Shown here: positions 17,563 through 24,917 of the stretch, piece after piece
How positions within the stretch are numbered: the first letter of the stretch is position 1
How the letters are laid out: every line of letters starts with the position of its first letter
Source: Psychrobacter immobilis
GTDB taxonomy: Bacteria > Pseudomonadota > Gammaproteobacteria > Pseudomonadales > Moraxellaceae
Assembly (NCBI RefSeq): GCF_904846185.1
Contig: NZ_CAJGZQ010000004.1
Span: 1 to 64,000 of the forward strand
Reading direction: 5' to 3'
DNA length: 64,000 bases
Position numbers and translations under genes: made by a program
Notes under the pieces: model-generated
Told to the model about the DNA's origin: nothing
Databases searched by the model: none
Seen by the model: the letters and a program-made list of their open reading frames with translations, nothing else

Positions 17563-18807
17563 ATGACAACAGCTATAGAAGGCACAGTAGAAGAAGGCAC
17601 AGAAGACGCGCCAGTATTATTCAGCACCGAACCGACAGATTGTGGTCACCTGATTGGAATCATGACGTTAAACACGCCCAAATCTCTTAATGCCCTGAGC
17701 GTTGAGATGTGTCAGTTATTAGCCCAGCAGCTAGAGCAGTGGCAAAATGACGATCGGATAGTAGCATTACTATTAAAAGGCGCAGGCGATAAGGCATTTT
17801 GTGCTGGCGGTGATATTCGCAAGCTTTATGACAGTATGTCTAGTGATGCACCGCTACCGAATCCTTATGCGACAGAATTTTTTGGTCATGAATATCGTCT
17901 TTATCGGCAGATGCACTTTTATTCCAAACCACTAATACTCTGGGGTGACGGCATTATCATGGGTGGTGGCATGGGCTTGATGGCAGGTTGTAGCCACCGC
18001 TTGGTCACAGAGCGCACGCGATTTGCCATGCCAGAAGTGACTATTGGGCTGTTCCCTGATGCTTCTGGCAGTTGGTTTTTGCAGCGTATGCCAGCTAAAA
18101 CGGGCTTGTTCTTAGGGTTGACGGGCGCGATATGTAATGGCAATGATGCGCTATTAGCCAATCTTGCAGAGTATGCCGTCGCCAGTAGTGACTATGATGC
18201 CGTCATACAAAGTTTAAAACAGAGTGACTGGCAGGTTGCCGCTAGTCGTACGGATAAATGCGATAACAATAGTGCTCATAGTGTCGTTAGCCGTGTGCTT
18301 GCAGCGCAACCAATTGCCAAGTTGCCTGCTAGTAAATTGGCAATCCATTGGCAATCTATTCAGCAGTTGATGAACAGCGGCGGACTGGGTGATATCGATG
18401 CTTTATTACAAAGTGATGCGGCACTCGAAAAAATAGATACAGAGTTTGCCAATGACAGCTGGACGCAGCGAGCAGTAGACACTTATCGCCATGGCTGTCC
18501 AGTTACCGCTGCTTTAACTTATGCGCTTTATTATAAAGTCACTGACTTATCACTAGAGCAAGTTCTGTATTTAGAAGCCAATGTAGCCGTACATTGTGCC
18601 GCCAATCCTGACTTTAAAGAAGGGGTACGTGCGCTGCTCATTGATAAAGATCGTAATCCACAGTGGTCACGCTCACTAGCAGACTGCCTAAGTAGCGAAG
18701 GGCAGGCGTACATACAGCAGCACTTTGTGAATCCTTATGCTAAAGGTGAGCATCCGTTAGACGATTGGTTGGGTGATAAGGCTTTAGGCAGTCAGTCTGT
18801 GCGTTAA
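17563..18807 (+). CDS. 3-hydroxyisobutyryl-CoA hydrolase
   Basis: A 414-residue crotonase-superfamily protein of the HIBCH type, much longer than a simple enoyl-CoA hydratase (about 260). It has FCAGGDIRKLYDS, GIIMGGGMGLMAGC, and FAMPEVTIGLFPDASGSWFL, where the Glu and Asp match the catalytic pair of human HIBCH. The C-terminal part (WTQRAVDTYRHGCPVTAALT and FKEGVRALLIDKDRNPQWS) is diagnostic of this family. It releases free 3-hydroxyisobutyrate, the substrate of the next gene, mmsB. It starts about 80 bases after the hydratase gene. Confidence 0.9.
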   Translation: MTTAIEGTVEEGTEDAPVLFSTEPTDCGHLIGIMTLNTPKSLNALSVEMCQLLAQQLEQWQNDDRIVALLLKGAGDKAFCAGGDIRKLYDSMSSDAPLPNPYATEFFGHEYRLYRQMHFYSKPLILWGDGIIMGGGMGLMAGCSHRLVTERTRFAMPEVTIGLFPDASGSWFLQRMPAKTGLFLGLTGAICNGNDALLANLAEYAVASSDYDAVIQSLKQSDWQVAASRTDKCDNNSAHSVVSRVLAAQPIAKLPASKLAIHWQSIQQLMNSGGLGDIDALLQSDAALEKIDTEFANDSWTQRAVDTYRHGCPVTAALTYALYYKVTDLSLEQVLYLEANVAVHCAANPDFKEGVRALLIDKDRNPQWSRSLADCLSSEGQAYIQQHFVNPYAKGEHPLDDWLGDKALGSQSVR

Positions 18808-18930
18808 AAATTGAATTTATCAATTCAATATAGACATCAAATTAAAATTACACTCAATTAAATAGTTTACAGCTATATGTGTAGCAACGCCTGCGCGCAT
18901 GATTAATACTAACCATCAAGGAATGATGAG

Positions 18931-19875
18931 ATGAATATAAAGGATGTAAATGCCACCGATAACGATACTACTAAGCCAAATATTGCTTTTATTGGGCTTG
19001 GTAATATGGGCGCACCAATGGCAGAGAACTTGTTAAAAGCAGGTTACCCGCTCTCGGTTTATGATTTATCCGCAGAAGCAACTGAGCGATTGCAGCAAGC
19101 AGGTGCCAGTGTAGCAGACAGCCCTAAAGATGCTGCACGTCATGCACAGGTCGTTATCAGTATGTTGCCTGCTGGCAAGCACGTCCATTCTGTCTATTTA
19201 GGAGATAATGGCGCTGACGGTCTACTTGCAGAGTTACCACAGGGCACATTGGTGATTGACAGCAGTACCATTGCAGCGGCTGATGCAAGAACAGTGGCGG
19301 AGGCGGCAAGCAAACTTGGCATAGACTTCTTAGATGCCCCAGTCTCTGGTGGTACGGGTGGTGCTATCGCTGGTACGTTAACCTTTATCGTCGGTGGCAG
19401 CACTGATGCCTTTGCCAAAGCTGAGCCGATACTGGCTGTGATGGGCAAAAATATCTTTCATGCAGGCGAGCATGGCGCAGGACAAGTGGCAAAAATCTGT
19501 AATAACATGCTGTTAGGTATTCTGATGGCAGGAACGGCAGAAGCGATTAATCTGGGCGTCAAAAACGGTCTCGATCCAAAAGTGCTATCGGATATCATGC
19601 TACAAAGCTCAGGTCGTAACTGGACACTAGAGGTATACAATCCTTATCCGCAAGTGATGGAAAATGTCCCTTCTAGCAATGGCTACCAAGGCGGCTTTAT
19701 GAGTAAGCTCATGCAAAAGGATCTTAACCTTGCCATGCAGACCGCTGAAGATACTCAGGTAGAGACGCCGATGGGAGCCAAAGCGACAGAGCTATATGAA
19801 GCGCATGCAATCGAGAACGGCGATAGAGATTTCTCGAGCATTATGGCGCGTCACGACAGCTCAGTATTGACTTAA
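18931..19875 (+). CDS. mmsB: 3-hydroxyisobutyrate dehydrogenase
   Basis: A 314-residue NAD-dependent beta-hydroxyacid dehydrogenase. The N-terminal Rossmann motif is FIGLGNMGAPMAENLL near residue 21. The substrate signature DAPVSGGTGGAIAGTLTF follows near residue 133, and the catalytic Lys lies in GAGQVAKICNNMLLG. It oxidises 3-hydroxyisobutyrate to methylmalonate semialdehyde, which MmsA then converts. ATCAAGGAATGATGAG precedes the ATG. It ends the cluster and is separated from the convergent IclR gene by a terminator. Confidence 0.92.
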   Translation: MNIKDVNATDNDTTKPNIAFIGLGNMGAPMAENLLKAGYPLSVYDLSAEATERLQQAGASVADSPKDAARHAQVVISMLPAGKHVHSVYLGDNGADGLLAELPQGTLVIDSSTIAAADARTVAEAASKLGIDFLDAPVSGGTGGAIAGTLTFIVGGSTDAFAKAEPILAVMGKNIFHAGEHGAGQVAKICNNMLLGILMAGTAEAINLGVKNGLDPKVLSDIMLQSSGRNWTLEVYNPYPQVMENVPSSNGYQGGFMSKLMQKDLNLAMQTAEDTQVETPMGAKATELYEAHAIENGDRDFSSIMARHDSSVLT

Positions 19876-19896
19876 GATTTTAAAAAAAGCATAACT

Positions 19897-19937
19897 AAAA
19901 AAGGTCTACATTATCATAATAGTGCAGACCTTTTTTT
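19897..19937. terminator. Bidirectional terminator between mmsB and the IclR regulator gene
   Basis: A-rich GGTCTACA and TGCAGACC arms (one mismatch) are followed by seven T residues. Confidence 0.8.
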
Positions 19938-19966
19938 GGACTTATTTTTGGTTTATATCAAGGCAT

Positions 19967-20725
19967 TTAACTTGGCAGCTCATAGACGAGCGACTGAATA
20001 TCTTTCGCTGCTTTTTGCAGTTGTGGGACATGGGTTAAGAGATCATCTAAAGACACTCGTATGGTCGGTGCATGAAGATATAGCGAAGCAAGGTAGCGCG
20101 ACTTTCTATCCCGTATCGGTACGGCGATTGCCACCATCTCAGAGATAAACTCTTCATTATCGATACCAATACCTGTTTCAGCGATACGATCAAGCTCAGC
20201 GTTTAGCGCATCGATATCGGTAATCGTATTTTTGGTAAACTTATCCAATGACAGGTTTTGCAGTATTTTGTCGCGGCTTGTGCGCGGCAACTGACTTAAA
20301 TATAGCTTACCAGTCGCTGTACACCACATTGGCGACTTTGCGCCCACTGGCAAATAAATCTGTATCGGCAAGGTCGTATTTGCACGGTTGGTATAGATCA
20401 TGTTCATCTGATAAGGCACACCGATCCCGCAAGTCTCTTTTAGCTCATCAACCAGCTTTTGCAAAATCATTTGTCGCTCATTAAAGAACAATCGCTGCTG
20501 CCAAAGCTCAACACCCAAGTTGCGTACCCGCTTGCCCGGTATAATGCCGCCGCCAATATCCACAGTCACAAACCCTTCATCGAGCAGATTTTGAATCAAT
20601 CGATGAATGGTCGGCTTTGGAATATCAAGCTCTTGCGATAGCTCAAGTGGTGAGAGCGGTTTTGAGGCATAAGACACCGCCTCGATAATCTCTAACACAC
20701 GGGTAATCGACGATACTTTAGGCAT
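19967..20725 (-). CDS. IclR-family transcriptional regulator
   Basis: A 252-residue regulator. The N-terminal winged helix contains VLEIIEAVSYASKPLSPLEL and IPKPTIHRLIQNLLDEGF; the C-terminal effector domain has the IclR pattern PVGAKSPMWCTATGKLYLS and VAIAVPIRDRKSRYLASL. IclR proteins bind small carboxylate or aromatic effectors. It lies convergent to the valine genes, so control of that cluster is plausible but unproven. The upstream region 20726-21354 would hold its promoter. Confidence 0.88.
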   Translation of the reverse strand: MPKVSSITRVLEIIEAVSYASKPLSPLELSQELDIPKPTIHRLIQNLLDEGFVTVDIGGGIIPGKRVRNLGVELWQQRLFFNERQMILQKLVDELKETCGIGVPYQMNMIYTNRANTTLPIQIYLPVGAKSPMWCTATGKLYLSQLPRTSRDKILQNLSLDKFTKNTITDIDALNAELDRIAETGIGIDNEEFISEMVAIAVPIRDRKSRYLASLYLHAPTIRVSLDDLLTHVPQLQKAAKDIQSLVYELPS

Positions 20726-21354
20726 ATGAGTGGCTCAATAAGAATAAAAAGAATACAGTAGGAAGCACAACAAGGCATTAATAGATAACAGTAAATACGC
20801 AGCCTTGCGACAAATTTTCCTATCCTCTAATTTAGCATAATATCAAGCTTAGACAAGATCTAGTTACTTTATATGCCAATACTAAATGCATCCATACTAA
20901 CGTTACACAGTCATACAATATTGAAAATTTATGCTAATGCTTTATTTTTCTGAAAAGTTTTCTAAAAGCAATAATTACTACACCAACTCACAAAATACAA
21001 CAAACTGTAGTAATAAGCTATATAACTGTCATTGAGTTAAATAAAGAGGTAGGTCATTATAATGACATATTTTGTAATATCCTTACATGAAGATTAAGCT
21101 AACCAATATTCATGTTTGCGCTGCTGAGTTACTTTAAGAGCATTGTGTAACAGAAAGACGAAGTTTTGCGGATTGGTGTAGTAATTATTACAATATCTAT
21201 GCAATCTTTACATAACGGCAAATAAAAAGCGCTCCTAGAGGGGTGACTTTTCCGGCCAAAATTGTTTTAATCTGCTCAACAAAATGATCGATTTAAAAAA
21301 AGCTAAATTGTCATTTTTTATGGGCGACTTATTCCACACTTTAGGAGAGTATTT
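20726..21354. other. 629-base intergenic region with a 17-base inverted repeat
   Basis: This AT-rich gap separates divergent genes. AATAATTACTACACCAA at 20970-20986 is repeated exactly inverted at 21173-21189. A perfect palindrome GTCATTATAATGAC lies at about 21056-21069. The bases just inside the arms also show partial inverted similarity. No credible gene is visible. Confidence 0.6.
21243..21271 (+). promoter_or_regulatory. Predicted promoter for the outer-membrane protein gene
   Basis: GTGACT at 21243-21248 and TTTAAT at 21266-21271 have a 17-base spacer, leaving a leader of about 80 bases before AGGAGAG and the ATG. Prediction only. Confidence 0.35.
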
Positions 21355-22251
21355 ATGAGACTTATTAAATTAACAGCAATTTCTGCTGCCGTTTTAGCAT
21401 CAACTGCTGCACTAGCTGCTGAACCTGTTATCGTTGTTGATGGTAACGATGCAGTTGTATATGAAGCTGAGCCTGTTGCTGTTGCTGTTGCATATGAAGC
21501 TGAGCCTGTTGCTTATGCATACAATGCTGACGCTGGTATCGTTCGCAATACTACTGGTGCTGTTGTTGGTGGTACTAAGACTTTCTTCCAAACTGCTATC
21601 AACCCAGCTTCTGTTAGCGCTGAAGTTGGTACACTAGGTTATGGTGCTAACATCGGTTGGTCACTAAATGAGAAAACTGAATTACAAGCTGGTTGGGCAG
21701 GTGGCGATGTTTCTGATTTATTCGGCGACATTGATGTAAACGATATTGAATACGATATTAAAGATGCAGACTTTAGTAACCCGTACCTAGGTGTGCAATT
21801 ACGCCCTGCTGGTAACTGGTTCACCATGGGTGCTGGTATCATCGTACCTGACAACGATATCGACGTAACTGCTGAAGGTAAAAGCGATATCTTCAAGATT
21901 GGTGATGTTAGCTATAATGCTACAGATACTGGTACTTTATCAGGTACTATAGAGCATCGTAACAAGATAGCCCCTTATGGTACTATTGGTTTCCGTCCTA
22001 ACATCACTAACAACTTCGGTTTGTTTGGCGAAATTGGTGCGGCATACATGGGTAAAACTAACGCGACAGTTCGTGCAACTGGCGATGCTACTGAGACTGT
22101 TGGATATGTAAGTGGTGCAGAGACTGTTTCTAAAGGCGAGAGTACTATCACGCGTGGTGACGTTGCCGCTGCAGCACAAAAAGAATTAGAACGTAAAGAT
22201 TATCTTGAGTGGATGCCAATTGTTAAGCTTGGTGCAACTTACCGCTTCTAA
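21355..22251 (+). CDS. Outer-membrane beta-barrel protein (porin-like), probably abundant
   Basis: A 298-residue protein with a clear signal peptide ending LAA before EPVIVVDG. The mature N terminus holds a repeated YEAEPVA unit (about residues 36-58). The rest alternates short hydrophobic beta strands with polar loops, for example GANIGWSLNEKTELQAGW and PYGTIGFRPNITNNFGLFGE, and ends in the aromatic TYRF expected for barrel assembly. Codon choice is unusually uniform (many GCT and GGT codons), and TTAGGAGAG precedes the ATG, so high expression is likely. I do not recognise a named family. Pore, adhesin or structural roles are all possible. Confidence 0.75.
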   Translation: MRLIKLTAISAAVLASTAALAAEPVIVVDGNDAVVYEAEPVAVAVAYEAEPVAYAYNADAGIVRNTTGAVVGGTKTFFQTAINPASVSAEVGTLGYGANIGWSLNEKTELQAGWAGGDVSDLFGDIDVNDIEYDIKDADFSNPYLGVQLRPAGNWFTMGAGIIVPDNDIDVTAEGKSDIFKIGDVSYNATDTGTLSGTIEHRNKIAPYGTIGFRPNITNNFGLFGEIGAAYMGKTNATVRATGDATETVGYVSGAETVSKGESTITRGDVAAAAQKELERKDYLEWMPIVKLGATYRF

Positions 22252-22292
22252 TCTAATCACAGTTTAAGTACTGTTATTAGAAGAAGAGTAAG

Positions 22293-22324
22293 AAAAAACG
22301 ATCCTTTTTAGGGTCGTTTTTTTT
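22293..22324 (+). terminator. Strong terminator after the outer-membrane protein gene
   Basis: AAAAAACGATCC and GGGTCGTTTTTTTT form a hairpin with a 6-base loop. Confidence 0.85.
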
Positions 22325-22370
22325 GTTTGTGAAAGGGTAGTTGTTAGAATGAATCATATGTATAAATAAT

Positions 22371-23171
22371 CTAGAAAATAACGATGGTTTGTTGCGCTGA
22401 CAATACCGCGATACGGTAATCGGACTTAATGTCTGCTATGACCATTAAAGATGACGGTTCTTTAATAGCATGAATCAAATCAGCAATCAGGTAGGAGTAA
22501 TCTACTCCTAACCCTTGTGCCAGTTTGTATTGATGAATTTTGATAAAACTTTCTTTTATTTGCCACAGTAATTTAGCGATAATCTCACGCTGAAGTGGGG
22601 ATAATGCTTGTAAAGCAGCCATTTCATGCTCAGAATAAAACCGCTGTGCCACGCGCCATGCTACATGATTGGTTTCAATATCAATACCAATGGGACGGTG
22701 ACGACTAATGACCACTGTTACTTTACTGTTCAATGATTTATTGATTGTCTGAACAGTATTTTGATTAATATCATGATTCTTGCTGCCTGTATGACTAAAG
22801 CATACGTAATATTCACTGCTGCTAAGCCGATACGGGAAATTTGACTCATCCAAAGTATCGCACAACTTTAGCTGATCCAGTAATTGTTGTAGCAATAATC
22901 GAACGCCTTTACGTTGTAGTTGACGTTGATGCTGCGCCATTTCACGCATTGATAAACTTACTGGTGACAGGCAGTAATGCCAATTAAGCTCGTAAAGTTT
23001 CTGAAAGTCTACCTGTGATATATTGTTCGCGGATGACCACAGTAATTCATCCCACAGTCTTTTAAAGTTGAGGGATGAACACTCGCTTACTTGTGCAGTG
23101 GCGCACCACGTTGCAGGATCGAGCTGGGTATATTGTACATGGGTCAGGTTTAAGATAGAGCTTGGCATCAT
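22371..23171 (-). CDS. 4'-phosphopantetheinyl transferase (Sfp type)
   Basis: A 266-residue protein of the Sfp/EntD-like group, which transfers phosphopantetheine from CoA to a serine of a carrier protein. The two conserved motifs are GIDIETNHVAW (about residues 157-167) and LWQIKESFIKIHQYKLAQGL (about 206-225), supplying the Mg-binding acidic residues and the catalytic Lys. The 266-residue length fits the Sfp type rather than the shorter AcpS. No NRPS, PKS or carrier-protein gene lies in this window. It is downstream of pal on the same strand, behind a terminator. Confidence 0.8.
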   Translation of the reverse strand: MMPSSILNLTHVQYTQLDPATWCATAQVSECSSLNFKRLWDELLWSSANNISQVDFQKLYELNWHYCLSPVSLSMREMAQHQRQLQRKGVRLLLQQLLDQLKLCDTLDESNFPYRLSSSEYYVCFSHTGSKNHDINQNTVQTINKSLNSKVTVVISRHRPIGIDIETNHVAWRVAQRFYSEHEMAALQALSPLQREIIAKLLWQIKESFIKIHQYKLAQGLGVDYSYLIADLIHAIKEPSSLMVIADIKSDYRIAVLSAQQTIVIF

Positions 23172-23208
23172 TGATTATATCTATTGGATTCGTTCGCTTA
23201 GTAATATG

Positions 23209-23243
23209 CAAAAAGCCCAGCGATATATTATTGCTGGGCTTTC
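23209..23243 (-). terminator. Terminator after pal
   Basis: AAAAGCCCAGC pairs with GCTGGGCTTT; read on the minus strand it ends in a T run. Confidence 0.75.
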
Positions 23244-23292
23244 AATTATAAAATATGTTGAGCTTTATCGACTGTGATTGGTTTTACTGGTG

Positions 23293-23811
23293 TTAGTAAG
23301 ACAATTCAGCACGGCGATTTAGTGCGTAAGCTTCTTCAGTATTACCAGCGGCAGCAGGGCGCTCTTCACCATAACTGATGATGCGGATATTGTTTACTGC
23401 GACGCCTTGAGTAGCAAGGTAATCACGTGCTGCAGCAGCACGGCGCTCACCTAGTGCCATGTTGTATTCACGGCTACCGCGTTCATCAGTATTACCTGCG
23501 ATAACAACGCTGGCTGCTGGATTTGAGTTGAGCAAGCTGGCATGTTGATTAAGAATGCTCGCTGCTTGTGAAGTAATTTCGCTGCTATCAAAAGCAAAGT
23601 AAACAACTGCCTGTAGGTTTTCTGCGCCCATAATAACCGCGCTTGAGTTATCTACGATGACTGCGCCAGTGTATCCAACTTGACCACCTGGGATACCTAG
23701 TGGGGCAACCACGACTTCAGAAGTAGCACGTTTGGTCGCACAACCTGTGGTTAGTGCCACAGCGCTTGATAATACAGCGAGGACTGCGATCTTAGAAAAA
23801 CTGGTTGACAT
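23293..23811 (-). CDS. pal: Peptidoglycan-associated lipoprotein (OmpA-domain, Pal)
   Basis: A 172-residue outer-membrane lipoprotein. The signal peptide ends at the lipobox ALTTGCATK (Cys24). The C-terminal OmpA-like domain has AVVYFAFDSSEI, the peptidoglycan-binding run GNTDERGSREYNMALGERRA and GEERPAA. Pal ties the outer membrane to peptidoglycan through the Tol-Pal system. tolB is not adjacent here, unlike the usual tol-pal operon. TAGGAGCTCATT precedes the ATG. Another OmpA-domain lipoprotein is a less likely reading. Confidence 0.85.
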   Translation of the reverse strand: MSTSFSKIAVLAVLSSAVALTTGCATKRATSEVVVAPLGIPGGQVGYTGAVIVDNSSAVIMGAENLQAVVYFAFDSSEITSQAASILNQHASLLNSNPAASVVIAGNTDERGSREYNMALGERRAAAARDYLATQGVAVNNIRIISYGEERPAAAGNTEEAYALNRRAELSY

Positions 23812-23967
23812 AATGAGCTCCTAAAATTTTAATTAATTAAAATTGTTTTTTTTGAACTGCTTACGATAAAACTTAGGCAATTGCTATCTATCATATACTA
23901 AATGTTACTTTATGTAAGTAGTATTACTGTAAATAATGCTAGAATTTACAGATAGATATGAGATCTA

Positions 23968-24564
23968 CTACCAGCGGTGCTTGCCCCAATTTTCAGGATT
24001 GGCCCAATAATCCGCATTTAACCAATTTGGCAGCTGTTTATAGTCATATAAATTGAACTGCCAAAGTCTAGCGGACGCTGATGACTTTACAGATGAAGGC
24101 TGCTCTGATTTGTCAGTAGTATTCATCTCTAAAGATGGTTCATTCAAGATATCAAATGGGGTAAAGCCATAAGCTTTTAGATCTAGGGTGTCATCAAGGG
24201 CGATGAGCAGGTGTGCCGCATAAAGATCTCGATAGCGCATGAGCAGCGGAATATACTGCTGCAGAAACTCTGGTGAGAGTGTGGGCAACCAAAAACAGGC
24301 GAGCTCATAACGTTCAGGTAATTGTCGTTGATTGAGCTCTAATAATGTCGATATTTGTGGTGAGCGGGTATTTTTTAGCAGTGTCTTTAATGCTAACCGC
24401 GCATTTTGATCTGGGACGACCCACAGCAACTCAGTGTCATTATTAGTAGATTCAATCGTTGTGGATGCGTTCGCTTGTATGGTTAGTGAGGGCAAAAGAG
24501 CCTCAACGTAATCTATCAGTAATGGTAACGTAATGTCTGAGCGACTGTCGGTTTGCTTTATCAT
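23968..24564 (-). CDS. Conserved hypothetical protein
   Basis: A 198-residue soluble protein with no signal peptide or membrane segment. The middle part (LLWVVPDQNARLALKTLLKN and ELACFWLPTLSPEFLQQYIP, then RDLYAAHLLIALDDTLDLKAYGF) suggests an alpha/beta fold. The C terminus is Trp- and Asn-rich and ends NPENWGKHRW. A short low-complexity Ser/Lys linker precedes it. I cannot assign a function. It lies upstream of pal on the same strand, 156 bases away. Confidence 0.65.
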   Translation of the reverse strand: MIKQTDSRSDITLPLLIDYVEALLPSLTIQANASTTIESTNNDTELLWVVPDQNARLALKTLLKNTRSPQISTLLELNQRQLPERYELACFWLPTLSPEFLQQYIPLLMRYRDLYAAHLLIALDDTLDLKAYGFTPFDILNEPSLEMNTTDKSEQPSSVKSSASARLWQFNLYDYKQLPNWLNADYWANPENWGKHRW

Positions 24565-24917
24565 ATAATAGGCCGTTTATCGAGTGTTGGTCATCAGTGA
24601 CCCTATTAAATCATTTTAATCGCGATTATCCAATGGGTGATTGATGCTGATTATGCTGCTCTTTTAATGTATCGACTCTCCCAATCTTTTGATATATCGA
24701 CTCTCTCATTACCATCTCATTTTGATAAGTATCAGGGACGATGGACATAATAAAATTGGGGTATGCTCTTGAAATTTGGCAGTTTAGGTCAATGTAGCAA
24801 GATACCATTATCATGTTAATGGTCATAAAATTATGCTAACTGATGACCTGCCTTAACCTAAATTATCCCGCTTTTTACCGTATATTTTTTTTGCCACAAA
24901 TAATAATAGGAATACCC

